A stretch of DNA of 45,885 nt, from contig CAIXFE010000082.1 in the NCBI GenBank assembly GCA_903918675.1, positions 1-45,885 on the forward strand. The letters are read 5' to 3'. Position 1 is the stretch's first letter; each line of letters starts with the position of its first letter. Positions 26,689 through 39,500 of the stretch are shown here, one piece after another. The stretch is from an uncultured bacterium (GTDB taxonomy: Bacteria > Patescibacteriota > Gracilibacteria > Absconditabacterales > Absconditicoccaceae). Position numbers and translations under genes: made by a program. The notes below the pieces were generated by a model. The model searched no databases and had not been told where the DNA came from. It saw only the letters and a list, made by a program, of their open reading frames with translations.

Positions 26689-29600
26689 ATGCTTAAAACG
26701 ATCAAACATCATTACCGCAAGCTCCCTACATTTCACAGGGCACTTCTTGGGATTATGTTGTTCCTAGGAATGTTTGTGGCAATGCTTAGAGGCCTCTCTG
26801 CGGCATATCTTCCCTTTGAAAATGGATGGACTATGATGTTCACCTGATTAATAAATACTTGAGTGTATTCTGAGGCACATTTTGCCTACGGAGGGAATGA
26901 CTTTGCCGGAATTATTTTCTGGGAACCCGTTACTACATTAAGCACTCCACAGAACATAACTATTGGATCTCAATCCATCAACTGTTCTACTCAACTCAAT
27001 GGACTCTATTATGATAATCAAAGAGGATGGAGATTGTGGCCTTTGGATACAGGGGACCTCGCTATCTTGAGCTGACAAGGGCAATCGTGATATAATCTGA
27101 TGACTATGAGTGGCTGATGGTTTACCAATTGTACGGGTGCTGGTGTCCATGCGAATGAAGTATATGGGCAGATCAACCATAGCTGGTCAGGCATAGATTT
27201 TCATTTGATCGCAGGAGTAGAGTATGACTTTTCAAATAATCAGATGGAATGAACCACGGTATTTTCTGGTTCATTGAGAATATTATCATGAAGTATGACC
27301 TGATTTATGCGAGATAACTATGGTGGTATCGCTGATATTGATCTCTGGACTTGATCATTCCTTCTTGGGTGTGGTGATGGTATGCTCGATACAGGGACAA
27401 ATGAACAATGTGATGATGGAAACAACAACAATGGAGACGGATGTAACTCTACTTGCCAGATTGAACTACCATCTTGTTCCGGGCTGCTCGCTTACCCAAG
27501 CACTTGGAATGTTAACACTCCAATAACTTTTAGTTTAAGCGGAAATCGAGGGAATGGTATTAGCCTCCATTCATTTGTGGGAACAACATGAGAAGTGTTC
27601 TCAACATGACGAACGGCTACGGGAACTATTAGCTATTCTCACACATTTACTGGTGTGGGAACATACTGAGGGGTATATACCCGAATAAGTAATTACTCCG
27701 GAGCTATAGGAAGTGGCTGTGCTCGGCAAACTACTCTCACGAGTGGAACTACGCTCTGTCAGTCATTCACTACAAGTACATCAACGCCTGTTCTTGGGCA
27801 AAATATTAATTTCACCTGTACGTGACAAAATGTTACTTGATATACTTTGAATATCTATTCTGGGTCTATAGATCCTATGCATATCGCATATTCCACAGGA
27901 GTTACCACTATGGCCAATAGCTATACGTGGACTACTGGAAGTTTTCTGCCTCTCGGCCATTATGTAGCTACCTGTACTGCTCGATCAGGGACAACACACG
28001 ATATCTGTCCTACTACCTACTCTACATTTAATGTAGTCAATGTATCCAGTGGATGTAATCCCAACTTCCAGGGTGATGTGACGTTCTGACCTGGACCACA
28101 TGTGATCAACGCAGGATGAATCTCTTATTATACGGACCTCACAAATATTATTACTTACGTCTCTGTAACGGAACCAGTAAATTATCTCATTACCTGAGAC
28201 TTCTTACCTGGGATCTTTACTGGATTCCATCCATGAACAGGACTCATTTATCCTATTGCCCTCCCTGCGACACTTACAGGGATCAATGTACGAAATCGAT
28301 TTTATAGCACTTATCAGACATGATCATGTACCTACCTAGATGCAGGCAAGAGAATCTATGTAGATACTCTACCACCTACGCCTCCTACACTTCTAGGACC
28401 TATCAATGGTACTGGCGTCTGCGCATCAAGCCTGTTCCAATTATCTTGGGCGGGAGCATATGATACGGGAGCTGGTATTGCATCATATACTTATAAATTG
28501 TACAATAGTGGACTCGTACTTTCCGGTAGTGTATGACCTACTGCTACAGGAGCACAGATCAATGCATCATTATTACCTATCGGATCATATTCACGAGTCG
28601 TAATTACCACCGATCAACTTGGACACTCCTCTACTTCTGCCACGGGCACATTTGTGATAGGCTCACAGTACTGTAGTGGCTCATGTAGTTGTTGCCTCCT
28701 AAATGGAGTCATGTATCTGAGCTCTATCCCTTCTGTGAGAGATGCAGACCTTTCCAGAGCATATCTGTCTGACGTCTTCTATGTGTTTGGTCTTTCCACA
28801 CCCACACGAGTATCTGTCAGCAACGGAATGCTTTTCGTCAACGGAACTGGTGTAGGATCAGGAGCATATGTGACTTCTAGCGATCAATTGCAGATCGATC
28901 TCATATCAAGTGATCAGTTTGATACTACAGTAAGTTCTGTCGTCCATACTAATGGATTTAGTATGACTGCCGCCTATAATGTGACAACTAAATTGGATGG
29001 TAGTGAATCATGTAATCTTACTGATGCCGAAAAATTGAGTATCGTAAATATTTACGACAACATGAAGGCCCAGTATGATAATGATCCAAATAGATTGCAA
29101 GATTTCTTGAACACCTTTGATAGCATGGTACAAGATAACGTAGACCTTACAAATGATTGTAGTCTCCAATACCTCTTGGATCTCCTAGATGGTGATCTCA
29201 ATAACAATAGCGATACTATAGATACCAGTATCCATATCGCACCAAACTGTAAACAATACAATATAGGATACGACAATAGTAATTCGGCTTATTATTCACC
29301 TGACATGAGCACCAGGTATTATTTCATCAACCGTGAATCATTGATCAGACATATAGATTATTACAATCCAGGTGATTGTCATATCAATACCTATGGGAAT
29401 GATTCTCGAAGTGATACGTTGAATAACGATCAAAAGCACATCGCTCCAAATGGTAAGATCTATACCATTGCAGGTAGCAATGGAGCATATACTTCTCCAG
29501 AATTTGTCTCAGCGAAATACTTTGATAGCATGGATGGTATCCTTAGATATATAGATGGCAAGAACCCAGCGAAAGAGATCTGGAATCATCAGGTAGATAC

Positions 29601-29763
29601 CTCATTCACGCCTATTACTTATGCCGCACCAAATGGTAAAGAATATAAGATCTACAAAACCAATAGATGATATATGTCGTATAAACTGATGAAAGTAAAA
29701 TATTATGAGACACTCAGCGAACTAGAAAATCATATTACCACACAGAATCCTGCTCATTATTAA
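26689..29763 (+). CDS. Large secreted surface protein 1 (1024 residues)
   Basis: The frame is continuous from ATG 26689 to TAA 29763 through many TGA-Gly codons. The N-terminus HHYRKLPTFHRALLGIMLFLGMFVAML is a signal sequence or anchor. The mature part is Thr/Ser/Asn-rich with scattered Cys. A Cys-rich DUF4215-type (Myxococcus cysteine-rich) repeat is clear near residues 230-260 (EQCDDGNNNNGDGCNSTCQ). Ig- or fibronectin-like modules follow (PTPPTLLGPINGTGVCASSLFQLSW ... SYTYKLYNSG). The last 250 residues (from about 773, DGSESCNLTDAEKLS) form a module shared with the next gene. It holds three repeats of the type HIAPNGKIYTIxx...YTSPExxxxKYFxSxxxLxxYID. Likely a cell-surface adhesin or S-layer-associated protein; the shared C-terminus could be an anchoring module. 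Confidence 0.8.
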
Positions 29764-29801
29764 TAGTAAGTACATTATATATTTATATTCGCTTCGCGAT
29801 C

Positions 29802-32800
29802 ATGAAAGGCATCGGCAGAACATTTAGCGCAAGAAACATTCGAAGATTCTGACTATCACTCATAGCCATCTCTTTCCTATGCATATTTTGACTTTGTATG
29901 AAATCGCAGGCTAACTGGCAACGATGAGCATTTCTTAATGCGGATTTCCGAAGTCAAAGTCCGACTACGGGGAATATTATCTACGCCTTATTCGGTGATG
30001 GGACTACGTGATCTACAGCATACACGAGAAACTGGACAGGTAGTTGTATCCCGACATCCATCCAGCATCTTCTATCTTCATTTAATGGAGGCCCTTTAAA
30101 TGCGAACACGATCTATATTATTAATTCAGGAAATTATACCTTATCCTCTAATATTACTTTCAATGGGAATTGCATCGCATTGGTAGGAAGTGGTGATGTG
30201 ATTATTAATTGAAGTAATAAATCCATCTCTGTTAATACTAACGATGTGATTGTAGATAATATCCAGCTTTATAGTGGGAGTAGCACCACTGCAGGGTTCC
30301 TCATTAATGGAAGCACAAATGCCACCTTTAATAACATCCAATGATATAGTTCACTGAATAATTGACTAATTATTACTGGGGGAGCATCATTCATCAATAT
30401 CGATAATTCACAATTTTATAATAATCAAGTTCAAGGCATCTCTGTAATTAATTCTACCCATGCCACGATCAACAATACATTGGTGTATAATAATGGGAAC
30501 AATGGGATAGAATTCATTACTGCCTCTGAAAACTCACTCAACAATTCACAATCCTTCAACAATGCTAACGTCGGTGTTTATATTGATACTGGGAGCAATA
30601 TTATCCACAATAGTATGATCTACAATAATGCTTATGGAATTTTCGTCGAAAACCCCTGGATAAATTATATCAATAATGTTTCTATTTATAATAATAGTAT
30701 CTGAATTTTTGCCCTGACCGGAGAACTCGATTTCTTTGGGACTATTAAACTTTTTAGTAATACTAATGATACTTGATGACCATGATTGTTTAATACAAAT
30801 CCTTGAAGCGGTCCTATTACTTCCTGGTCTGCTGCTGGAAGCTTTGATACTACCGATCCTGGTCTTGATTACGATCGAGTTACCAATCCTAAAAATGGAA
30901 GTAATTCATTCCTTCTGAGCGGTGGGTTAACGCCTCCTCAATGATGGCAATCGTTCAACGCTACTTCCAGGCCCATCAGATATATCTTTGGATTGCATAT
31001 CTTGAAGCAACTTATACCTGTGAGTTATTCTCAGGGATGAGCGGTGGAATATGGAAATGATCTAGAAGACTTCGATAGCAGTAAATATATTGCTGAATTG
31101 GACTCCGTTTTGCCTCCTGCACAACAGACTATCATCAATCAGTATTTCTGATCGGGATCTATGTATACTCAAAACCGACAGAACAATGGATGTTCTCTTT
31201 CATCTTTTCAAGTAGTAAATCTTCCTGGCAATATAATGGGGTTTAACTCACCTATATACTTACAAGACCATACCATCTATATCCTTACGGGCTGAACTGA
31301 TGAATATAGATTCATCCGGAATTCTCCAACAACAAGTTTCTTCGTCTTCAGTGGGGATTGTATTGCCGTCGTTGGGAATGCAAACACAAGGATTACGGCG
31401 GACGCACATAATCTTGTGAATATGTTTTATGCTAATAATCAGCGCAATCTAATAATTGATTCCGTTAAGATCGATGGGAAGTATTATGGGAATGGCTGAT
31501 TTAATGTCACGGGGACTCTTGCTGGGATAAATTTTGATGGTACCACGAATAACAGTACGATCAACAATACACAGGTATATAATAATAAGGAATATTGAAT
31601 TGCGTTTGGTATAGGGTCTCATGACAATACTATTCTCAATGCTCAACTTTTCAATAATGGCATCGCTGGGATCTATTTGTATTATTCGTCTAACTACAAT
31701 GTCATCAATAATACTCAGACCTACAACAATTCATGATATGGAATCCGATTCGCCAATGGCTCTATCAGAAACACGATGAACAACTTCCAATCCTATAATA
31801 ATGATATCGGACTCTTTGGCGATATGACGACCAAGGAAAATGTAATCAATAATGCATTGATCTATAACAATTCTACTGCATGAATCTATTTCAAGAATTC
31901 ATCTGGGAATATACTCAATCACGTCTGAATCTACAATAATAAAGTTGGGATCAAAACAGCGTACAGTTCATTAAATAATACCTATTATGATACCTTAACA
32001 ATGTTCGGTAATTGGTCTGGTGATTTCAATGGGACCAATGGAAGCGATATGTATTTCGCTCAAGGGACCAATGGAGGCGTTCCGTTTACTACTCCATGAT
32101 TAAGTGGATGAGGGCTAAGTATGTCCTGTGTCTATACGACTAACCCTACATTAGTCTCTGGGAACAATCTGACTCTCCTCACTGGCAACTGTGATGCTAC
32201 AAGAGTAAACAGCGGGTTCAAAAATCAAAATGACATGAACGTAAATTACACGTTCTGATTAAATATCTACAAGCAAGTCCAACCTTTTAGATATGATAGT
32301 GGATGAAATCTTTTGCCTATCCTCGATCAGTATGATACGAGTAAATATATCGCCGAAGTTTTTCCCATCCGAGTCACATTCCCAGAAGGACTTGATACCT
32401 GGGTATCATTATCATCTACTGGGAATTATCAACTCAACACAGGGTATACCACCAACATATATATTGTAAATGGCATAAACACTCCTGTCACTGGATCGCT
32501 CACTTTGACTCCTTCTTCAGCTTCCTGACACCTTATTATCAACAATACTCCCGTAGGCATGACTGGAGTAATAAACGATGGGGATAGTATCCAAGTATGG
32601 TTGCTGAGTAGCACAGGGTTTGATCAAACCATTACCTGAGCGGTGACGATCGGTACTTCAGGTCCTCGACCTCTTACTCTCACTACTAGGGATCCTAGTG
32701 TAAGTCCTACCACAGGGTCATTCAACTTTCTCAATATCTCTGGAGTGCAAATAAATACGTACACAGGAAGTACAGTCACGGTCAATGGTATCGAAACGTG

Positions 32801-35192
32801 AGTATCCGCCAGCATAAGTTTCCTTCCTCCCCTTACCTCTGGATGGTTGGAAATATATTCCGGGAACAATTTCTTATATTCATGAACTACGGGGCTCGTA
32901 TTCAATGGGAATAAAGTGAAAGTCGTGGTCAAAAGCAGCGCACAATATGGAGATATCATTACCTGAACGGTGTTTATCGGTTTGGGATCTGGAAGTTTTA
33001 CCGTGCAGACCTTACCCGATATTTATGCGCCGATCATTGCATTTATCGATGATGTCACCCCATGATATTGGGCAGATAGTATCAACATCTATTTCTCAGG
33101 TGCTAATGCATTGAGTGGATATATCTTTGTCAATGCTCCCGCTCTCTGTAATACAGGAATGAGTACTACAGGGATTGTCCCCTATACCACAGGATTCACC
33201 GTTACAGTTCCACTCTATAATGGGCAATATGTCTGTGCTTATGGACGTGATCTGGGAAATAATATTAGCACCCTTGTTTCTAGTTCCGCATTTAATGTCG
33301 CTGGACTCTATTTCGCAGATGGAGTAGAAACTTGACCCGTTGCCTATGATCTCGTAGATATCAGATTCCCTAGCACTACAAATAGCGGTTATGCGCTTGT
33401 GAGTAGCCCTGCTCAATGCACGGTCGGTATTTCCTTAAATCATTATACATCGTCATTGTTATTCACTAACACTTGATCCAACGGGCAATATGTCTGTGCT
33501 TATGGTGAAGATGCTGGTGGGAACTGAAGATTGATTGTCTCTGCTAATGCCATAAATATCGATCCGAGTTTGCCATCATTACATTTCACGGATGATGTCT
33601 CCTCTGGAGCGGTGTACTCTGACACTATAGCAGTAGATTTTTCTGGGGTTGTCCCCTTTATGACGAAGCTTTATAAATTTGTAAATTCTAGCAGTGATTG
33701 TAATGCTACATGAGCAACGAATTATACAGGAGCCATAACTATCACGAATGAATGACTGAATGGGAAATATTTCTGTGCTTATGGCATAGATCTTAGTGGA
33801 CATCAATTGATGCTTACATCACAATACCCTCTCAATATTGATCGTACCCATCCGACTGCTCCAACTGCTACGTTCCCTATCAATAATGAAGAGCTCTTCT
33901 TTATCAGCTTTGAATCCACAGGTGCTGTAGATACTGGATCCGGGATATCTGGGTATAATTATGAAGTCGCTGATGATCATAACTTCTCAGATATTATTAA
34001 TTCTTGATTCGTAGAAACTACTGGTGAGACAGTTGTCCCTGAAGATTTTACAGAAGTAGATGGAGATTATTATCGAAGAGTACAAGCCATAGATAATGTA
34101 GGACTCGCATCCGCATGGAGTTCTCCAGGATCTTTCACTGCGAAAGATAATCCAGACTTCTTTTTTGACGAAGTAACGCATGCAAACCGCACTACCTATT
34201 ATGATTCTGAGGATTTTACAGTCAACGGATTGGATCAAAACGATACCGTATGGGCAAGTGTAGATAATGGAGTCATCTATAAAAATGGTCATGATAAATG
34301 AGCCCGCACTCCTGTGCAAAATGATGATGTCATATCTATCCATTTGAAGTCTAGTAGCCATTATCATAGTTCTGTCACAAGCACCTTAACCATAGCTAAT
34401 AGAAATACTGATTTTATGATCACTACTATCACGGATGGAGAATCTTGTAACCTCTCCGATCAAGACAAGGGGATCATTCAGACCGTATTTAGTGGCTTAG
34501 TGAGCCAGTTTTCAGGCGATCAAAATAGATACAACACCTTCCTTTCTACCATGGAAAGCATGCTCCAAGATCAAATCGACTTCACTAACGACTGCAATCT
34601 CCAATATCTTTCAGATCTGATCAATGGCACTACCCCATCTATACTTACCATCAATACCGGTGACTATATCGCGCCCAATTGCAAAGACTATCATGTAAGT
34701 TACGATAACGTGAAATTGGCCTATACGTCTCCTGATTTCAGAACGCCTGTATTCTATGCAACCCGTGAATCATTAGGCAGATTTATTGATGCCAAAAACC
34801 CTGGCGATTGTCACATCAGTGCGAACACCGTTCCCGTAACCTGGTATTTCACAAATTCTGATCCGACCAAACATATTGCACTCAATGGTAAGGTCTATGG
34901 CATCCAATCTAACGGAAATGGATACACCTCCTCTGATCTCAGCACCGTCAAATACTTCACTTCTCTAGTTGCATTACGTAGCTATCTGGATAAGAAAAAT
35001 CCTCCTTCTCAAATCTGGAGTCATACCGTAGATACGAGTTTTACCCCAGTGGCGTATACTGCTCCTAATGGGAAAGAATATACCGTCTATAAGACCAATA
35101 GATGATATATGTCCTACAGATTATTACAGGTAAAATATTTCACTACGCTGCAAACGCTTGAGACTTTCATCAGTAAGAATAATGCGAAGTAG
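29802..35192 (+). CDS. Giant secreted surface protein 2 (1796 residues)
   Basis: One frame from ATG 29802 to TAG 35192 with dozens of TGA-Gly codons; the ORF track shows only fragments. The signal peptide is RRFGLSLIAISFLCIFGLCMKSQANW. Residues about 80-310 and 550-750 are right-handed beta-helix repeats rich in Asn (NNTQVYNNKEYGIAFGIGSHDNTILN), typical of NosD/pectate-lyase-like surface proteins. DLEDFDSSKYIAEL and QYDTSKYIAEV mark two similar segments. Around 1080-1350 three related beta domains end in YVCAYGRDLG, YVCAYGEDAG and YFCAYGIDLS. A fibronectin-like segment (ISGYNYEVADDHNFSD) precedes the C-terminal module (from about 1547, DGESCNLSDQDKG) shared with protein 1. Probably a surface adhesin or stalk; the host-contact role in CPR is inference. 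Confidence 0.8.
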
Positions 35193-35206
35193 CCTTAGAT
35201 ACAAAA

Positions 35207-35749
35207 TTAATTAGAAACTATCTTATGCATGATCCCGTTGATCAATTTAGGTGCTCCCTCGTCGGAGTACCTTTTTGCGAGTTCTATCATTTCATTGAGT
35301 AAGATTTCTTTGGGCGTCTGGATTGTCATCCGCTCGGTATATCAGAGCAAAAATATTGCTTGATCGATAGTATCCATCTCATCGTAAGTAAAACTCACTG
35401 CATGGGCATTTACCTTTTCTATCAATGCTGGTTCATATTTAATGAAATCTTTAGCAACCTTGCTCAGATAATCAAAATCGATATCTTCATCCTTCCGCTG
35501 ATCAAAAAACATATCAGAAAATTCTTTCATTTCTTCTGCGCTAGGATTGGAGATATGCTCTTTAAACTTGCTTATGAGCTCGTCTTTTGCTTGATCGAAT
35601 TTTCCGCTATCCGTCTTGAAGATATTGCCTATGAATAGTGACTCTGTGATGATGATCCCTTTTTTTATCAGATTAGAAAAAAAACAATGCTGATAGAGAT
35701 ACGATAAGAGTATCTTCCTGGCATTGATTCTTCCGGTAACATTGACCAT
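35207..35749 (-). CDS. nusB: Transcription antitermination factor NusB
   Basis: NusB binds boxA RNA with S10 and works with NusA in antitermination of rRNA transcription. The product shows the NusB pattern: VTGRINARKILLSYLYQHCF, a helical middle, then MDTIDQAIFLLGYTERMTIQTPKEILLNEMIELAKRYSDEGAPKLINGIMHKI. TGA encodes the Gly in FLL-G-YTER. I prefer ATG 35749 (MVNVTGRINARK); the ORF track starts 11 codons earlier at 35782. At about 180 residues it is somewhat longer than usual because of an insertion in the middle. It is the last gene of the minus-strand ribosomal/RNA polymerase block and ends 14 bases from the convergent surface protein gene. Confidence 0.88.
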
Positions 35750-35782
35750 ATTGATTACAGTAAAGACACTAAAGACCAGCAT

Positions 35783-35847
35783 AGAGCTTAGATGGGAGGT
35801 CTTAGACCTTAGACTCTAAGTCCTAAGCTCTAAATTCTAAGTTCTAT
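35783..35847 (-). repeat. CTTAG-type heptamer array forming a hairpin after rpmF
   Basis: On the minus strand AACTTAGAATTTAGAGCTTAG and CTTAGGACTTAGA face TCTAAGGTCTAAGACC, so the transcript can fold directly after the rpmF stop. The units belong to the same CTAAG family as the hemW array. Confidence 0.65.
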
Positions 35848-36078
35848 TTATGCGTTAACTACTTTCTCTTTTGACTTAGATTTGATAGTGATGATCTGTT
35901 TCCCCTTGTAATATCCACATACAGGACAAACCCTGTGTGTCAGTTTTTGAGATCCACAGTTAGAACATTTTCCTATCTGATAGGTTTTTTCCAATCTCTT
36001 GATATTTAGTCCTTCTCGCGTAGAATGCCTGCTGCGTCCTTTCGCTTGAGAAATTTTCTTCTTTGGTCAGATTGTCAT
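35848..36078 (-). CDS. rpmF: 50S ribosomal protein L32 (bL32)
   Basis: 76 residues, absent from the ORF track because codon 4 is TGA (MTI-G-PKKK). The N-terminus PKKKISQAKGRSRHST is the L32 signature, normally P-K-x-K-x-S-x-x-R-x-x-x-R-R. Two CxxC pairs (CSNCG and CPVCG) form the zinc site, followed by YYKGKQII and a basic tail. Start ATG 36078 and stop TAA 35848. It lies between rpmA and nusB with heptamer arrays on both sides. Confidence 0.92.
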
Positions 36079-36127
36079 AATGAACGATTAAACGATAAAA
36101 CGCTTAAACGCTTAAACGTTTGGTCGC
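36079..36127 (-). repeat. CGTTTAAG-type array between rpmA and rpmF
   Basis: CGTTTAAGCGTTTAAGCG and degenerate units fill the 49-base gap. On the minus strand CGCCTAAGCG and CGTTTAAGCG can pair partly with neighbouring AACGATTAAACG-like units. No separate gene fits. Confidence 0.6.
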
Positions 36128-36406
36128 TTAGGCGTTATTTACTTCCACAACTGTCTTGATATATTTTCTTCCATCAAACCTTTCAAATTTCTTGGTCTTG
36201 AAAGCTACTATCCCATCCACTTCTGCATGGATAGAAAAATCATTGGCCAAATACGTGTTTTTACCACACTCATATTTGCTGCCACATTGTTTGAGGATAA
36301 TATTCCCTGCGATCACTTTTTGTCCGCCAAAAAGCTTGAGTCCACGGTACTGCGCATTAGAATCTCTAAGGTTTTTTGCCGATCCACCGGCCTTTTTGTG
36401 TGCCAT
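36128..36406 (-). CDS. rpmA: 50S ribosomal protein L27 (bL27)
   Basis: 92 residues with the L27 pattern: MAHKKAGGSAKNLRDSNAQYRGLKLFGGQKVIAGNIILKQCGSKYECGKN, then DFSIHAEVDGIVAFK. The N-terminal AHKKAGGS tail, which reaches into the peptidyl transferase centre, needs no processing here, unlike in Firmicutes. No in-frame TGA. ATG 36406 is preceded by TTGTAAAAAG. Confidence 0.97.
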   Translation of the reverse strand: MAHKKAGGSAKNLRDSNAQYRGLKLFGGQKVIAGNIILKQCGSKYECGKNTYLANDFSIHAEVDGIVAFKTKKFERFDGRKYIKTVVEVNNA

Positions 36407-36597
36407 CTTTTTACAATAAATAAATATAAATGATTTATCCCCTTCAGTAAATTATTAAGAATTAAGAGCTTTGCTTATTAAGGATTAAGTATTCTTGAGA
36501 TACTCCGAAATTATTCATTCTTAATTATTAATTTGAGTAGAGACGAACTTATATAATGATTTACTTGTCTTTTTCAAGTTTTTCTTACCTCTACTCA
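36407..36597 (-). other. Intergenic region rpoC-rpmA with hairpin arrays
   Basis: After the rpoC stop, on the minus strand, GAGTAGAG pairs with CTCTACTC across about 45 bases. Then TTAATAATTAAGAATGAATAA faces CTTAATCCTTAATAAG and CTTAATTCTTAATAA. These are TTAAT-type degenerate arrays. No gene is seen. Confidence 0.5.
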
Positions 36598-39500
36598 CTA
36601 TTCTACTCCATGATCCTTCCTGTAGATCTCACCGACTGGCAACAATCTACCGATGATAACGTTTGATTTGAGATCGGATAAGGTATCTATAGATCCTTTA
36701 AGTGATGCCGCCACCATCACTCTGATGGTCTCCTGGAATGATGCAGCAGAAAGCCATGAATCAGTCTCCTTAGCAATATTGGTCAGGCCAAGCGCTAACC
36801 TCCTTCCCTTCGCTTGTTTCTTTCCTTGCTGTTCTAAGTCTTTATTTATCTTGATGAAATCTTCATATTTCGCATAGGTACCTGGGACAAAACTAGACTC
36901 TCCAGAATCTTCTACAAATACTTTGGAGAACAGCTGCTTGATGACTACTTCGATATGCTTATCATTCAAATCTTGTCCCTGTGCAGAGTACACTTTTTTC
37001 ACTTCTCTGATGATATGTCTCTGTGTCTCGAGATCTCCCACAATTTCTTTGTATTCCTTGATATCTAACGCACCATTGGTCAAAATCTCTCCTTTGAATA
37101 CCTCAGTGCCATCCTTTGTTTTGAGGGCCGTCAATCCCAATAACGGTTTCGTGAACGTCTCCTGTACACCGAGAACGATACGATCCTTATGTGCTTCCAG
37201 CACTGTACCTTCTTCCTTTACCTTAAGCTTACTCTTAGACTTACTTGCATATACTCCTCCTTTGGCTAATACCTGGCCCTTCTTGATGTCCACGGTGTAT
37301 CCTGCCTTTACCAAATAGGTCCTTTTGAGGAATTCTGAAACGATTTTCACGTATCTCATTTTACCCGTTTCGTAAAATGATAAGACTCCGTCAAATGGGG
37401 CAATGATGGCTGGAGACTTAGGAGCTCTCACTTCAAATAATTGCTTTACTCTATCGATACCTTGTGTCATATCTCATCACTTGCTTGCTACTCCTCCTTC
37501 ATGGAAGGTATCCAAGGTCAACTGTGTAGATGGCTCTCCAATAGACTGAGCTGCGATGATCCCTACAGGGACACCAATCTCTACCATCTGTCTGGTAGAA
37601 AGATCTACTCCATAACATTTCTGGCATACTCCGCTAATACTACTACATATCAATGGTGTTCTTATTTTTACTTCTGAAATATTAGCGCCTTCTATCAGTT
37701 CCATATTTTCTTTATTCAAAATCTCTCCTTTGGTCAACAAGATATTCTTCTTGTCATCAAATACATCATCAGCCAATACCCTACCACTGATCTGATTGAT
37801 GAAATGATCTCCATGCAACTCGGCTTCTTGTTTGGAAAATGTAACGTATTTGTCTGTACCACAATCGTTTTCCCTGATGATGACTTCTTGTGAAGCATCA
37901 CAAAGTTTTCTGGTCAAATATCATGATTCAGCTGTCCTCAACGCAGTGTCTGCTTTCCCCTTTCTTCCTGCATGAGCGGAGATAAAGTATTCGATAGGTC
38001 TCAATCATTCCACATAAGAATTTTTGATAGGAAGTTCGATAATCTCTCCTCTTGGATTAACTACTAGTCCTTTCATACCTGAAATCTGTGTCATATGTGT
38101 CTGAGAACCTCTTGCTCCTGAATCCACCATGGTATATAAGTCCTGTCCTGGACCAGTAATTCCCTTCAAGCTTTCTTCGATCTTCTTTTTGACTTCAGTC
38201 CAAAGTTTGACTACCAATCTATGTTTCTCTTCATCAGAGAAGAATCACTTGAAGTAGTATTTGTAAATCTCATTGGATTTGATATCTCATATTTTCAGCT
38301 CTTCCTCTTTCTCCTTTGGTACTTTCATATCCAAGATATTGATAGAGGTCCCAGCTAAAGTAGAATATTTGAATCAGAAATCTTTGATATCATCGGCTAC
38401 ATGTACTGTCGTCTGCATATCATATTCATCGAAGATCCTACTCAATATCTTTTTTAGATCTTTATTTTTGAGTTTCTGATTGGTAAATCTCAATCTCTCT
38501 GGTAAAATAGAATTGAGGATGACTCTTCCTGTGGTAGTAGTGATCGGCTCCTCATTGTATACCAAGACGATTTTGTCCTTTACATGGAGATTCCCATTGT
38601 CATATGCATCTAACACTTTTCCCATGGAAGAAAATATTCCCACGAGTGGATTTTTTTCTTTCCATTCCTCTTCAGTTCTATTTTCTGGATATCTCAGATC
38701 ATAATAATCTGTCAGGTAATATACTCCCAAAACCATATCCTGTGAATGAGTAATAGTAGGTTCTCATGATCCTGGTTTCAAAATATTTTTATCTGAAGCG
38801 ATCAACTCCTTTGCTTCTCTCTGAGCCTCATCGGAAATAGGCAGATGGACTGCCATCTGATCTCCATCGAAATCGGCATTGAATGAAGGACATACCAACG
38901 GATGGATCCTTATCGTCTTTCCTGGCATCAGGATAATCTTAAATGCCTCGATAGAAAGTCTATGCAAGGTAGGTGCACGATTGAGCAGTACATATTTATC
39001 TTTGATAACTTCTTCCAAAAATTTCAATGCGAGTGGAGATTCTTCTTTGATGAGCTTTTCAGCTTGTTTGGGCGTATATACGATCTTCTTCTCGATCAAT
39101 TTCCCGATGATAAATGGAGTAAACATCTTCACTGCAATATATATTGGTAATCCACATTCATCCAATCTCAAATCTGGCCCTACCGTAATAATTGATCTTC
39201 CAGAGTAATCTACTCTCTTTCCTAGCAGGTTTTTTCTAAAGATACCCTCTTTACCAGAAAGCATATCGGACAGCGATTTGAATACTTTGATACCAGCTCC
39301 CGCGCCTCCGACTCCAGCTTTTTCTCCTACAAGCAAATTATTTACTGCTTCTTGCAACAATCTGATTTCATTTTTTTTGACGACATCTGGCATCCCAACC
39401 TGGATCATCTTTTTCAATCTGATGTTTCTCATCAGTACACGTCTGTAAAACAGATTCACATCTGATGACGCAAACTTACCTCCTTCCAACTGAACTACCG

